From assembly GCA_018648225.1 (NCBI GenBank), contig JABGRQ010000046.1, forward strand, positions 1 through 59,401: a stretch of 59,401 nucleotides of DNA, written 5' to 3'. The DNA comes from Chloroflexota bacterium (GTDB lineage Bacteria > Chloroflexota > Anaerolineae > Anaerolineales > UBA11858). A program made the position numbers and the translations under genes. How positions within the stretch are numbered: position 1 is the first letter of the stretch; each line of letters begins with the position of its first letter. Under the pieces are notes generated by a model that saw only the letters and a list, made by a program, of their open reading frames with translations, was not told the origin of the DNA and ran no database searches. Shown here one piece after another: positions 8,404 through 17,528 of this stretch.

Positions 8404-8459
8404 CCGAAAAAAGGGGTGTGCGTGGGGGCATACGCCCCCACGCACACCCCTTTTTTCGG
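8404..8459. repeat. Palindromic repeat family H, copy 2
   Basis: Perfect 26-bp arms (8404-8429, 8434-8459) with a 4-base loop ATAC, starting CCGAAAAAAGGGGTGTG. The right arm ends in TTTTTTCGG followed by CTCTTTTTG, so it could terminate dedA. Confidence 0.9.
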
Positions 8460-8493
8460 CCTCTTTTTGTTCGAGGCTGAGTAGTCACAAACT

Positions 8494-8562
8494 AAACCAC
8501 AAAGGACACAAAGAGACACAAAGAAAAATTTTTGTGTTCCTTCGTGTCCTTTGTGGTTAAAT
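8494..8562. repeat. Repeat family B (ACCACNAAGNACAC type), inverted
   Basis: ACCACAAAGGACACAAAG on the left is mirrored by CTTCGTGTCCTTTGTGGT on the right. Related copies are at 13320, 21221 and 26991. Confidence 0.85.
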
Positions 8563-8573
8563 AGCATTAAAGT

Positions 8574-9764
8574 ATGAATATTTCTCCGCCCCCCGTGTTT
8601 CATCTCATGGCAAAACCGCGTGGCGCAATTTGTAATCTGGATTGCGCCTATTGCTATTTTTTGTCGAAGGAAAAGTTGTATCCGGGAAGCGATTTTCGCA
8701 TGGGGGATGACGTGCTGGAAAAATATACACGCCAGTTTATTGAGTCTCAACGCGTCCCTGAGGTGACATTTTCATGGCAGGGGGGGGAGCCAACGCTGAT
8801 GGGCCTGGAATTCTTTGAGCGGGCGCTGCACTTTCAGAAGAAATATGCCCGGCCTGGGATGAAAATTCATAACGCACTGCAAACCAACGGGGTCACGCTC
8901 AACGCCGAGTGGTGCAAATTCTTCGGGGATAACAAGTTCCTCATCGGGTTGAGTCTCGATGGTCCGCGGCAAATCCACGACGGTTATCGTAAAGATAAGG
9001 GCGGACAACCCACCTTCGAGCGAGTCATGTGCGGCCTGCATCTTTTGCAGGAACACAAAGTCGAGTTCAACACCCTCACTACAATCCATGCCCTGAATGT
9101 CGAATATCCGCTGGATGTGTATCATTTTCTCAGAGATGAAGTTAAATCAGCGTTTATGCAGTTCATCCCCATTGTGGAGCGAGATAACGAAACCGGCTAC
9201 CAACAAGGCCGCAAAGTGACGAAGCGTTCGGTGGGCGGGCGGCAATATGGCGAATTTTTGACGGTAATTTTCGACGAGTGGGTGCGCCGCGATGTGGATC
9301 GTGTGTATGTACAAATTTTTGATGCGGCGCTGGGGGCGTGGTTGGGGCATCCGGGAAGTCTGTGCATTTTTGCCCCGATATGCGGCACAGCCCTGGCGTT
9401 AGAGCACAACGGCGATGTGTATGCCTGTGACCATTATGTCGAGCCGAAGTTTTTGTTGGGGAATATGGTTGAAACCGATTTGTCAGCGTTGGTGGCTTCC
9501 CCGCAGCTGGCGAAATTTGGTCGTGATAAGTTGGAAAAATTACCGCGCTACTGCCAAAATTGCGCGGTGCGTTTTGCCTGTCATGGCGGCTGCCCCAAGA
9601 ACCGCATTTTGCGTACGCCGGGTGGCGAACCGGGACTGAATTATCTGTGCGAAGGCTACAAGCACTTTTTCACACATATTGATACCCCCATGAAAACGAT
9701 GGCCGCCCTCATCCGTCAAGGGCGGCATCCGGCAGAAGTGATTAATTTGCTGAAAAAGGGTTGA
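8574..9764 (+). CDS. Anaerobic sulfatase-maturase-like radical SAM/SPASM enzyme
   Basis: 396 residues. The radical SAM cluster ligands are Cys20, Cys24 and Cys27 (CNLDCAYC), with WQGGEPTLMG after the first strand. A C-terminal SPASM region carries many cysteines around CGTALALEHNG, CDHYVEPKFLLGN, YCQNCAVRFACHGGCP, for two auxiliary Fe-S clusters. This matches the anSME/ChuR family, which converts an active-site Cys or Ser of sulfatases to formylglycine anaerobically. No sulfatase gene is adjacent, so the target may be elsewhere or different. Start ATG follows repeat B closely. The TGA stop falls in repeat A. Confidence 0.85.
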   Translation: MNISPPPVFHLMAKPRGAICNLDCAYCYFLSKEKLYPGSDFRMGDDVLEKYTRQFIESQRVPEVTFSWQGGEPTLMGLEFFERALHFQKKYARPGMKIHNALQTNGVTLNAEWCKFFGDNKFLIGLSLDGPRQIHDGYRKDKGGQPTFERVMCGLHLLQEHKVEFNTLTTIHALNVEYPLDVYHFLRDEVKSAFMQFIPIVERDNETGYQQGRKVTKRSVGGRQYGEFLTVIFDEWVRRDVDRVYVQIFDAALGAWLGHPGSLCIFAPICGTALALEHNGDVYACDHYVEPKFLLGNMVETDLSALVASPQLAKFGRDKLEKLPRYCQNCAVRFACHGGCPKNRILRTPGGEPGLNYLCEGYKHFFTHIDTPMKTMAALIRQGRHPAEVINLLKKG

Positions 9765-9833
9765 AAGTTATGGGTTGAAGGTTGAAAGTTCGTCAATCCA
9801 AACCTGTAATTTTCAACCTTCAACTTGCAATTG
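9760..9833. repeat. Repeat family A, inverted; overlaps the radical SAM stop codon
   Basis: GGGTTGAAAGTT at the left contains the TGA stop of the anSME-like gene; the right end TTTTCAACCTTCAACTTGCA mirrors it. Confidence 0.8.
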
Positions 9834-9840
9834 TAGACCG

Positions 9841-11832
9841 CTAATTCCGAAACGCTTCTGCGGGCTCCAGGTTGGCGGCGCGCAGGGCCGGGTACGCCCC
9901 GGAGAGCAGGCCGATCAGTGCGCCGATGATGGGGGTAGCAAAGGGAGCGGATGGGTCTAATACCGGCGTCCACACCTGAATGGCGGAAACGCCAACCACG
10001 ATGAACACGCCCAGGCTGGCTCCCAGCAGTCCGCCGACAATGCCCATCGCCGAAGTTTCTACAAGGAATTGCGCCGCGATATGGGTGCGCGTGGCACCGA
10101 TAGCGCGCCGCAGGCCGATCTCGCCGGTGCGCTCGATCACGGATACAAGGGTGATGTTGCCGATGCCGATTGCCCCAACGATGAGCGATAGGCCGCCGAG
10201 CAGCAGGAACATCACGTTCAGGTCGTTTTGCACGGAGTCGCGCACGCGCGCGGGTTCGGGGGGATACTCGACCTTCAGGACGGTGGTATTATCCGGGCGC
10301 AAGGCCAGGGGAATCTGACGCGCAATCAGCGAGGCCGCGCCAATGCGCGTTTCGATGACCACCATCCCCGGCCCGGCCAGACCAAAATCACGCTGAGCCG
10401 TGCCTTCGGGCAAAATCACCGCGCCGAGCAAATCTGGCTGACGGGCGACATCCTGCAAAATCCCTACGACCAGATAAATATGATCGCCAATAGCGATAGC
10501 GGGCAATTGCTCCAGCCCGACGATGCCCAGACGCTGCGCGGCAATCGGTCCCAGCAGAGCCACCCGGTCGGCGCGTTGCGAGTGGCCCAGATCGGGGAAG
10601 CGCCCGGCGGCCATCTCGGCCCGCACGGACGGATACAGCCCCGGCGAAGCCGCGATAACGCTCATCTTGAAGGCGGTTTGGGCCTGGGGGTCTTTGACCG
10701 GTGAAGCGCTGACTAGCGCGTCGCCGATATCCACTTCGCTCATATTGCCAACAGCCACCACGCCATTGAGCCGCTCCAGGCGGGCGGGTGCATCCCAGGG
10801 CATGGCGCGCGGGTCCACGCCCGTGACGGTGGATTTGGCATTGACGGTGATCTGCGTGGCGGCGAGTTCATCGAACTGGCTGATAATGCGGTTGCTGGCG
10901 GTGCGTGATAAACCCAAAGTGGCGACCAATGCCGTCAGCCCGATTACAACGCCCAGAATGGTGAGGAACATGCGCCCGGGACGGGCGAACATCCCGGCAA
11001 TTGCCTCGCTGAATAGGTCTTTGAGGGTGATACCGGAGGCGCGGGGGGCTGTGTCATTGCGAGGCGGTACACTTTCGCCGACACTTGCACCTGTAGTGTC
11101 AGGTACAGGTGAGCAATCGCCTATATCCGAAGAAGGGGATTGCTTCGCTGGCGCTCGCAATGACATATTGTTGAGTTTCCCATCAATGATGTGCACCCGG
11201 CGGGCGGCGCGGTTGGCGACGTTTTCGTCGTGGGTGACAACGACCAGGGTGAGGCCTTGCTGGTTGAGTTCGTCGAAGAGATCGAGTAACGAAGCCGCGG
11301 ATTTTGAATCCAGGTTTCCGGTGGGTTCGTCGCACAGCAGCAGGCCGGGTTTGCCCATCAGCGCGCGTGCGATAGCCACGCGCTGACGCTCGCCGCCAGA
11401 GAGCTTGGGGGGCAGAAAATCGACCCGATGCCCCAGGCCGACGCGTTCCAGCGCGGCCATCGCACGCGCGCGGCGACCCTCGCGCGGCTGTTGGCGGTAG
11501 ACTTCGGCCAGCATGACGTTTTCCAGCACCGAGCGATAGGGCAGTAGATGAAACGATTGAAAGACGAACCCAATGCGACGGGAACGCAAACCGGCGCGCT
11601 GGTTGTCGCTCAGGGTGGCGGTATCCACCCCCTCGAAAAGAAACTGACCTTCGCTGGGACGGTCGAGGCAGCCGAGAATTTTCAGCAGGGTAGATTTCCC
11701 TGCCCCAGAAGGCCCGGTGATTGCCAGCCATTCGCCCGCACCTACGCACAGGTTAATATTGGATAGCGCCTGCACGACTGCGCCGTTGCCGAATTGTCGG
11801 CTGATATTGGTTAATTCTAGAATAGTAGACAT
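9841..11832 (-). CDS. MacB-like ABC transporter, ATPase fused to FtsX-type permease, with repeat-encoded linker
   Basis: 663 residues. Residues 1-220 are an ABC ATPase of the MacB/LolD type: Walker A GPSGAGKS (40-47), signature LSGGE (144-148), Walker B LLLCDEP (164-170), His201. Residues about 270-663 are a MacB-type permease with one N-terminal helix, a large extracytoplasmic domain and three C-terminal helices including GEIGLRRAIGAT. Residues 223-260 are encoded by a complete 114-bp interspersed repeat (11052-11165), exactly 38 codons, placed at the domain junction. With the adaptor and lipoprotein upstream it forms a tripartite mechanotransmission-type exporter; the substrate is unknown. 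Confidence 0.88.
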   Translation of the reverse strand: MSTILELTNISRQFGNGAVVQALSNINLCVGAGEWLAITGPSGAGKSTLLKILGCLDRPSEGQFLFEGVDTATLSDNQRAGLRSRRIGFVFQSFHLLPYRSVLENVMLAEVYRQQPREGRRARAMAALERVGLGHRVDFLPPKLSGGERQRVAIARALMGKPGLLLCDEPTGNLDSKSAASLLDLFDELNQQGLTLVVVTHDENVANRAARRVHIIDGKLNNMSLRAPAKQSPSSDIGDCSPVPDTTGASVGESVPPRNDTAPRASGITLKDLFSEAIAGMFARPGRMFLTILGVVIGLTALVATLGLSRTASNRIISQFDELAATQITVNAKSTVTGVDPRAMPWDAPARLERLNGVVAVGNMSEVDIGDALVSASPVKDPQAQTAFKMSVIAASPGLYPSVRAEMAAGRFPDLGHSQRADRVALLGPIAAQRLGIVGLEQLPAIAIGDHIYLVVGILQDVARQPDLLGAVILPEGTAQRDFGLAGPGMVVIETRIGAASLIARQIPLALRPDNTTVLKVEYPPEPARVRDSVQNDLNVMFLLLGGLSLIVGAIGIGNITLVSVIERTGEIGLRRAIGATRTHIAAQFLVETSAMGIVGGLLGASLGVFIVVGVSAIQVWTPVLDPSAPFATPIIGALIGLLSGAYPALRAANLEPAEAFRN
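11052..11165. repeat. Repeat family D inserted in frame inside the MacB-like gene
   Basis: TGTCATTGCGAG at 11052-11063 and CTCGCAATGACA at 11154-11165 are perfect 12-bp inverted ends. The 114-bp length keeps the frame. Confidence 0.9.
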
Positions 11833-11886
11833 TTATAATAGGCACATTTGGTGACAATCACTTACGAAGTGACTGTCACCTGAGAA

Positions 11887-13251
11887 TTATTCAAACCCGA
11901 TCACGACAAGCTGGCCAGGCTGAATCTCGCCATCCACGGGGGTGATTTCGACGAAGCCGTCTGCCGAAAGACCGGGGGTGACGGTGATATATTCTAGCGC
12001 GCCATTTACCTGCACCTGGACGCGCGAGGAGCCATCCGGGGCCAGGCTCAGGGCGCTGAGCGGCACCACAATGACCGCGCCGCCAGTCGATTCGACCGGG
12101 ATGGTCAGGCGCAGCGAGAAACCATCCAGGGTGAGAGGGGTTTCGTCTACGATGACTTCAAAGTAAACGTGAAAGCCGTCTACGCCCTCGGTGCCTGGGA
12201 TGTTGGCGACACGTTCGACGAGGCCGGTGGCGGCGATGCCCAAATCGGGTTCGTCAATGGCGACTTCCATGCCGGGCTTGACCAGTGGGGCTTCTTCGAG
12301 CGGCAGGGATGAGTCGATTGCCAGTTGGTTGTTGGTCACCAGCACCATCGGGCCGACGGCTTCGTCGCCGATAGCGGCTTCGTTGGCCTCAACCCGCACG
12401 GGCAGCGCCGAGACGAAGATCAACTCGTCGGCGGGGACTTGCAGGCCGGTTTGGGCCTGTGCAGATTCCAGATCGGCGGCGAGGCGCGCAGCGGTTTTGC
12501 CCAGGCGTTGGGCCTCGCGCTCGGCGGCGGCTTGCTCGTCGAGCGCGGTCTGGATGATATAAGCGGCGACGGTGGCAGGTTCGCCTACGGCCTGGGCGCG
12601 GGCGGCTTCTACCGCCAGGGGCGCGGCGGCGGCGATTTCTTCGGCGGTCAGTTTCTCATTAGTCGCAGCGGCCAGGGCATCTTCCAACTCGCGGATTTGG
12701 GCGAGCTGCTCGGCGGTGGGGCCAAAGGGGGTGAATCCGCTCTGGGAATACCACACGCCCACCGCAAGCCCAGTCTGCTCGTCGAACAGGCCATCTACGG
12801 GGCCAGGATCAAAGCCCAGGCGGGCGAGTCCGCTTTCCAGTTGCAGCACATCTTCTCCATTGATCCCCGGTGTGAGATCGCGGTAAATGGGCGTTTCGCC
12901 TTGCAGGATGAAAACCGGCCGCCCGGAGGCCGTCAGGAGGAGATCGCCTTCGCTGAGTTGAGCGGCGCGGGTTGGCAGGGTGGTGATAACGCCGATTTCG
13001 CCCTTGAGTGGTGAGGGAGCCAGCGAGAGAGATTGCGGCAGGCCGAAGCGGGCGGTGCCGCGGGTGACGACGTCGGCGGTGAGGACGCGTTCTTCGATGG
13101 GCACGAGAATTGGCGAGGGGGCGGGCGGCGCGGTGCGGGCAGCGGCCTCGGCGGGCGATTGAATGCGTGAGCCTGCCAGCCAACTGCCCGCGGAGGCGGC
13201 AATGACGACGGCGAGTAAGATAAAGGCGGTGGTGATTTGTTTTCGGTTCAT
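11887..13251 (-). CDS. Membrane fusion (HlyD/CusB-like) adaptor with peptidoglycan-binding domain
   Basis: 454 residues. An N-terminal membrane anchor (residues about 7-25, AFILLAVVIAASAGSWLAG) is followed by a lipoyl-like beta segment. A PG_binding_1-type domain follows (DVLQLESGLARLGFDPGPVDG), then an Ala/Glu-rich coiled-coil hairpin and a C-terminal beta-barrel segment. Such adaptors link a MacB-type ABC pump to the outer layers of the envelope; the peptidoglycan domain fits a wall anchor. It lies 54 bases upstream of the pump gene on the same strand and is surely in the same operon. It could be an exporter for a peptide or lipophilic compound. Confidence 0.85.
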   Translation of the reverse strand: MNRKQITTAFILLAVVIAASAGSWLAGSRIQSPAEAAARTAPPAPSPILVPIEERVLTADVVTRGTARFGLPQSLSLAPSPLKGEIGVITTLPTRAAQLSEGDLLLTASGRPVFILQGETPIYRDLTPGINGEDVLQLESGLARLGFDPGPVDGLFDEQTGLAVGVWYSQSGFTPFGPTAEQLAQIRELEDALAAATNEKLTAEEIAAAAPLAVEAARAQAVGEPATVAAYIIQTALDEQAAAEREAQRLGKTAARLAADLESAQAQTGLQVPADELIFVSALPVRVEANEAAIGDEAVGPMVLVTNNQLAIDSSLPLEEAPLVKPGMEVAIDEPDLGIAATGLVERVANIPGTEGVDGFHVYFEVIVDETPLTLDGFSLRLTIPVESTGGAVIVVPLSALSLAPDGSSRVQVQVNGALEYITVTPGLSADGFVEITPVDGEIQPGQLVVIGFE

Positions 13252-13559
13252 GTTTTTTTTTGTGGGTAGGGATTAGGTATTTGAAGACCTAACTCGGATA
13301 AGCCAGAGCCAAAAATTATTCACCACGAAGACACGAAGTCATAAAGAAAACCAAAAAGCTGTTCTTCGCGTCTTTGTGGTAGATTTTCTTGTTTCTTTTT
13401 GCTCAAGAATTTCATTGTTATCGAACTAAGTGAACATCCAGAATAAATTCTTGGCTAAAATGGTTCAATCTGAATATGACTTGGGAAGATAAGCAGCAAT
13501 TTGTACAGAATGAACCAATTTTTCCGGAAGTTATTTTTAGACAATCATAAGTCCTTGTT
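13252..13559. other. Intergenic gap holding repeat family B
   Basis: 13320-13382 is a family B element: CACCACGAAGACACGAAG mirrored by CTTCGCGTCTTTGTGGT. The remaining bases up to the lipoprotein stop show no gene, promoter or terminator that I can support. Confidence 0.7.
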
Positions 13560-14450
13560 CTATTTCGGCGGGTCGGCGTAGAGTTCGCGCTCGATGCGGC
13601 CTTCAACGGGGTCAATGATTTTGCTCTCGCAGTCGAAGGCCACAATGCCCAGGGCCATTTCTTCGGCGCGTAACTCTTCGAGGGCCGCCAGTGCATCGGA
13701 TGATAGGGCCTCAACGGGCAGGCCGCCGGTAATTTCGTCCAGGCGTTGGCGCAGATCGGGTTCGATGTCGTCGGGGTGGGCGTAGTCGAATCCGGCAACG
13801 TTTACGCAATCGGTAAATTCGGTGATGGCGGTCGCCATGCGCGGGTCTTGGCGGATCATGGTGTCGAGCGGGTTATAGTAGCCTGCTGCCATTTGCTCAG
13901 CGGTGAAAACCTGCTCGATGGCCTGACGCGTGCAGCCACTCGTGCGGGAGAAATCTTCGATTTCGAGAGCTACGGCGAAAGTGGCATCAATATTCTCGCC
14001 GAAAAGAGTGAAATTATAGGCTTCCTGGTCGGTGGGAGCCAGGCTGTTGAAAATTGCCACGTTTAGCTCTCCCAGGCCGATTTTTGCAGGGATAGTTTCG
14101 GCGGAGAGTTGCGGGGCCAGGCCAGTGTAGAGTGTCGAAATGCCAAAGCCGTATTGGGCAATAAATTGCCGCTCGGTCATGCCGGGCAGCGATTTATCGG
14201 CCACCATGCCGCGGCGCACTGTGCGGTAGTCGGCGGCTATATATTCAAACCCGGCGGCCTGCATACAGGCCGCAATCTGCGATTCGACCGTCTCGATATT
14301 AGTGACGAGTTCTTCGCGGGTCATACCAAATTCTTCACCGCCAGGCAGTCCTTCAATGGGAGCGCCGCTGGCTTGAACGACGGCCCCTTTAACTTGTCCA
14401 CAGGCAGTGAGCAAAACAGCCAATAAGACGAAAATGAGTGATTTTTTCAT
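13560..14450 (-). CDS. Lipoprotein of unknown function, first gene of ABC exporter cluster
   Basis: 296 residues. The signal peptide MKKSLIFVLLAVLLTAC has a lipobox LTAC, so Cys17 should be lipidated and the protein anchored outside the membrane. The mature part is acidic, with a TREELVTNIETVESQIAACMQAAGFEY segment repeated in spirit later as FTDCVNVAGFDYAHPDDIEP. Each part carries a Cys followed by a GF(E/D)Y motif, suggesting two related subdomains joined by disulfides. No enzyme motif is seen. It precedes the adaptor and MacB-like genes on the same strand, as lipoproteins do in similar three-gene exporter sets, so it may be the cargo-binding or accessory part. Function is not known. Confidence 0.7.
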   Translation of the reverse strand: MKKSLIFVLLAVLLTACGQVKGAVVQASGAPIEGLPGGEEFGMTREELVTNIETVESQIAACMQAAGFEYIAADYRTVRRGMVADKSLPGMTERQFIAQYGFGISTLYTGLAPQLSAETIPAKIGLGELNVAIFNSLAPTDQEAYNFTLFGENIDATFAVALEIEDFSRTSGCTRQAIEQVFTAEQMAAGYYNPLDTMIRQDPRMATAITEFTDCVNVAGFDYAHPDDIEPDLRQRLDEITGGLPVEALSSDALAALEELRAEEMALGIVAFDCESKIIDPVEGRIERELYADPPK

Positions 14451-14609
14451 GTCTTACTCTCCTTTTGATGAATATCTGATTTTCAATCATGTGTTTTCGA
14501 GTTTGAAATTATTCTACAAAAGAGAGCTAAGAAAGTAGTAACAAATCACTAAGAATTTTCTCAATATCTTGTAGTATCTTAGTCCTATTGTGGTTTGGCT
14601 GTGCTTGTT

Positions 14610-14642
14610 TATAATCGAATCATGGACTTACAATTCTGTTAG
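14610..14642 (+). promoter_or_regulatory. -10 box with leaderless six-codon mini-ORF upstream of the cNMP-binding gene
   Basis: TATAAT (14610-14615) is followed 6 bases later by ATG and a six-codon reading frame (MDLQFC, stop TAG at 14640-14642). The main gene then has its own AAAGGA ribosome site 8 bases before ATG at 14664. No good -35 box is seen. The mini-ORF may be chance. Confidence 0.35.
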
Positions 14643-14663
14643 GTTCATGAAAGGAAAAAACAC

Positions 14664-15164
14664 ATGTTAACGATTTCCGAAAAGGTGGAATTTTTGAACG
14701 GTGTTTCGGCGTTCAATGAATTATTGCCAGAGCAATTTCAAAGTCTTGCGAATATCTGCGAAGAAAAATTCTATAATGCTGGCGAACGTATTTTTAGTCA
14801 GGGAGAAGCAGATGGCGCCTTATTTATCGTTGTCTCTGGAAAAGTACTCCTTGAACGAGAAACTGATGATGCCAACAAGTCGGTTTCGATGAATACGGTT
14901 GGGACTAGGGGCTATTTTGGTGAAATTTCCCTGTTTTACGATGCCCCCTGGTCTGTTTCTGCTACCGCGATGCAGTCAACAAAAGTACTCAAACTCATCA
15001 ATGATGATTTTGCTGTTTTCGTCACGGGGCAACCCCGGTTACTCGTGAAAATGAACACTGTTCTCAGCCAGCGGCTGGTTGAAGCCCACGATAAAATTTC
15101 AGAAATAACCCGGAACAGAAAGCCTCGTGAACTGCAAAAGCTGTACGACGGGCTGAATTTCTAA
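14664..15164 (+). CDS. Cyclic nucleotide-binding domain protein (Crp-type sensor without HTH)
   Basis: 166 residues. Residues about 10-125 are a cNMP-binding beta roll: AGERIFSQGEADGALFIVVSG, then GTRGYFGEISLFYDAPWSVSATA, which is the phosphate-binding cassette (GEISL...SVSA). The usual Crp helix-turn-helix is absent; the tail is a long helix followed by a charged end. It therefore looks like a stand-alone sensor that acts on a partner protein in the cytosol. It is monocistronic, converging on the histidine kinase gene. Ligand (cAMP, cGMP or other) is not decided. Confidence 0.8.
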   Translation: MLTISEKVEFLNGVSAFNELLPEQFQSLANICEEKFYNAGERIFSQGEADGALFIVVSGKVLLERETDDANKSVSMNTVGTRGYFGEISLFYDAPWSVSATAMQSTKVLKLINDDFAVFVTGQPRLLVKMNTVLSQRLVEAHDKISEITRNRKPRELQKLYDGLNF

Positions 15165-15223
15165 CTACTCAGGCAGTTGTTGCCGAACATGAACCCTATC
15201 CTGGGCAGCGGGTCAAGATTTTT

Positions 15224-16588
15224 TTACGATTGAGGGAGATACACCACCACGATCACCCCCTGCTGAGGCTCACTGCTTACGTTGATTTCACCCCCATGCC
15301 GACGCACAATTTCTTGGGCAATCGCCAGCCCCAGCCCCGTTCCCCCGCTTTGGCTGGATCGGTCGGACTCGACGCGGTAGAAGCGCTCAAATAGGTGGGG
15401 TAGATGCTCGGCGGGGATGCCCGGCCCGGAGTTGTGAATCGTGACCTGTACCCCGGCTTGACTCGGGTATGCCCGCAGTATGATCTGCCCTCCATGGGGG
15501 GTGTATTTAACCGCATTATCGAGCAAATTTAAAAACAAACGAATAAGATGATCGGTATCGCCAAAAGTCGGCAGTATTGCCGGGATATCGCGCTCGAATC
15601 GTAGATTTTTTTCCTGCGCCAGGGGTTCAATTTGTTCGCTGATGACGCGTAACAAATCGCCCAGGTTGAGCGAATAGGGTTCCCATGAAACGCTCTCCTG
15701 GTCCGAGCGCGAGAGAAAGAGCAGTGCATTGCTCAAACGGATCAAGCGATCCACCTGTTCGGCCAGTCCGACCAACGTGCGTTGGTATTCTTTCGGCTGG
15801 CGTTCTTTGCCGAGCGTGACCTCAATTTGGCCTTTGAGCGCCGTCAGGGGCGTGCGCAGCTCGTGGGCGGCATCGCCGGTAAAACGCCGCTCGCGGGTAA
15901 AGGCGGCTTGCAAGCGTTCTAGCATCTGATCGAAAGTATGTGCCAGGCGGCCCACTTCGTCGGGCGGGCCAGCGTAGGCGATGCGTTGTGAGAGATCACC
16001 AGCCTCGATAGTGTGCGCCGTGCGCGTGATCTCGTCGATGGGGTGTAAGGCACGGTCGGCCAGAAAATAGCCGCCTACTCCGGCTAGCAACAGCATCAGC
16101 GGAATTCCCCAGTACAATTGGCTGCGGAAATCTTCCAGCGTATCGCTGGCATTTTTCAGTGATTGCGCGGTCTGAATCCAGCCTACCGGTGTGCTGCCCA
16201 CATCGATAATGGGCTGGGAGAACACGCGCCAGCCCTGTTCGGTAGTAAAACCCTCGTTCAGGGCTGTCCACACCACCGCTTCGGCGCCGTACACATCCCA
16301 AACTTCATTTTCAGCGGAGATCAACCGGATAGCAAAATCATCTCCCGGCGGGTCTGTGCGCTCCAGCAGCAGCTTTCCACTTTCAAGCAGGTCTTCCTCC
16401 ACTTCGAATGTGGCGAGCGTTTGCGCGGCAACATTCTGGAGTGAGGCATCGATGGTGTTAACCAAACTATGCTGAAAACGGGCGTATAAAACTACGCCGA
16501 AGGCAGCAAAAGAAATTGCCATCAGCAGCACGTACCAGAGCGTGAGACGCAGGCGGATGGGTAGTTTGGAGAGCTTAAGGATTTTCAT
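15224..16588 (-). CDS. Sensor histidine kinase, HAMP-HisKA-HATPase (OmpR-partner type)
   Basis: 454 residues. Two membrane helices (about 14-36 and 160-178) flank an extracytoplasmic sensor loop of about 120 residues. A HAMP domain (180-232) follows, then HisKA with the phosphorylated His242 in DAAHELRTPL. The ATPase domain has Asn358 in LNLLDNAVKYTP, G1 HNSGPGIP (386-392) and G2 GGTGLGLA (415-422). All catalytic residues are present. It phosphorylates the OmpR-type regulator encoded just upstream on the same strand; a 259-base gap with a family D repeat lies between them. The signal sensed is unknown. Confidence 0.92.
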   Translation of the reverse strand: MKILKLSKLPIRLRLTLWYVLLMAISFAAFGVVLYARFQHSLVNTIDASLQNVAAQTLATFEVEEDLLESGKLLLERTDPPGDDFAIRLISAENEVWDVYGAEAVVWTALNEGFTTEQGWRVFSQPIIDVGSTPVGWIQTAQSLKNASDTLEDFRSQLYWGIPLMLLLAGVGGYFLADRALHPIDEITRTAHTIEAGDLSQRIAYAGPPDEVGRLAHTFDQMLERLQAAFTRERRFTGDAAHELRTPLTALKGQIEVTLGKERQPKEYQRTLVGLAEQVDRLIRLSNALLFLSRSDQESVSWEPYSLNLGDLLRVISEQIEPLAQEKNLRFERDIPAILPTFGDTDHLIRLFLNLLDNAVKYTPHGGQIILRAYPSQAGVQVTIHNSGPGIPAEHLPHLFERFYRVESDRSSQSGGTGLGLAIAQEIVRRHGGEINVSSEPQQGVIVVVYLPQS

Positions 16589-16638
16589 AGATGTGTTCGG
16601 GATGGTTCAAAAATATACACACTTTTTGTCCATCAGCA

Positions 16639-16757
16639 ACTGTCATTCCGACCGCAGGGAGGAATCCCTGCGAAAAAACGTGAACTTTCACCTGTGCGGG
16701 GATTAATATACGCTAATTCTCAGGGATTTCTCGCCGCTGGCTCGAAATGACAGGCTA
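16639..16757. repeat. Repeat family D between regulator and kinase genes
   Basis: GTCATTCCGACCGCAGGGAG on the left and GGCTCGAAATGACA on the right form the inverted ends of a roughly 119-bp element. It splits what should be a single two-component operon and is probably carried in its transcript. Confidence 0.75.
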
Positions 16758-16847
16758 AAAGTGTCCACTAATTTTCTTGCAAATATGAGCCATTCCATTG
16801 TTCGTCAAAAAAGTTAGCAAATATACCAATACTTATGAGCCAAACCC

Positions 16848-17522
16848 TCAGGGGCTTGCGTTCAATTTATAGCCTACCCCGCGCACAGTTTGAATCAGCG
16901 GGGGGGCGAAGGGTTCGTCAATTTTGCGGCGCAGATAGCCGATGTAGACATCCACAACATTAGTATCGCTGTAGAAATCGAAATTCCAGACGCGCTCGAT
17001 GATCTGTGTGCGGGAGAGCGCCTGGTTGGGATGCCGTAGGAGCAATTCGAGCAGTGAAAACTCGCGCGGGCTGAGTTCAATGGGTTGATCGGCGCGGTGT
17101 ACTTCGCGTTTGGCGAGGTCCATTTCGAGATCGGCAGCGCGCAAGACAGTATCTGCCTGTAAGGGCGGGCGACGCAGCAGGGCGCGCAGGCGCGCCAGCA
17201 ATTCTGAAAACGCAAAGGGTTTGACCAGATAATCATCAGCCCCAGTGTCGAGGCCGCGCACGCGGTCGTCTACGCCATCGCGGGCGGTGAGCAGCAGCAC
17301 CGGAGTTTTGACGCGTTGATCACGGATTTCGTGCAATACTTCCAGCCCATTCATACGGGGCAGCATAATATCGAGCACAATCGCATCGTATTGAATCGCC
17401 AGGGCATAGTCACGACCTTCCATGCCGTCGCGCGCCACATCCACGGCATAGCCCGATTCGCGCAGCCCCTGCTCAATAAATTGGGCCACACCCGCTTCAT
17501 CTTCCACAACAAGAATTTTCAT
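16848..17522 (-). CDS. OmpR/PhoB family response regulator
   Basis: About 224 residues from the ATG at 17522. Receiver domain with acidic pocket ILVVEDE, phosphoacceptor Asp51 (IVLDIMLP), Thr/Ala switch LLLTARD and Lys101 (YLVKPF). The C-terminal winged helix carries ELSPREFSLLELLLRHPN and DVYIGYLRRKIDEP, the OmpR DNA-binding signature. It is a DNA-binding transcription factor controlled by the kinase at 15224-16588. I chose this start over an in-frame ATG at 17540 because an extended -10 box (TGCCATAAT) lies just 6 bases ahead of it, implying a leaderless mRNA. Two TCTTAG direct repeats 11 bp apart flank the -35 position and suggest autoregulation. Confidence 0.92.
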   Translation of the reverse strand: MKILVVEDEAGVAQFIEQGLRESGYAVDVARDGMEGRDYALAIQYDAIVLDIMLPRMNGLEVLHEIRDQRVKTPVLLLTARDGVDDRVRGLDTGADDYLVKPFAFSELLARLRALLRRPPLQADTVLRAADLEMDLAKREVHRADQPIELSPREFSLLELLLRHPNQALSRTQIIERVWNFDFYSDTNVVDVYIGYLRRKIDEPFAPPLIQTVRGVGYKLNASP

Positions 17523-17528
17523 GCTCAC

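Noticed and set aside
13418-13798. Minus-strand frame of 126 codons at the lipoprotein 3' end
   Set aside because: It overlaps the lipoprotein gene in another frame and extends into noncoding DNA.
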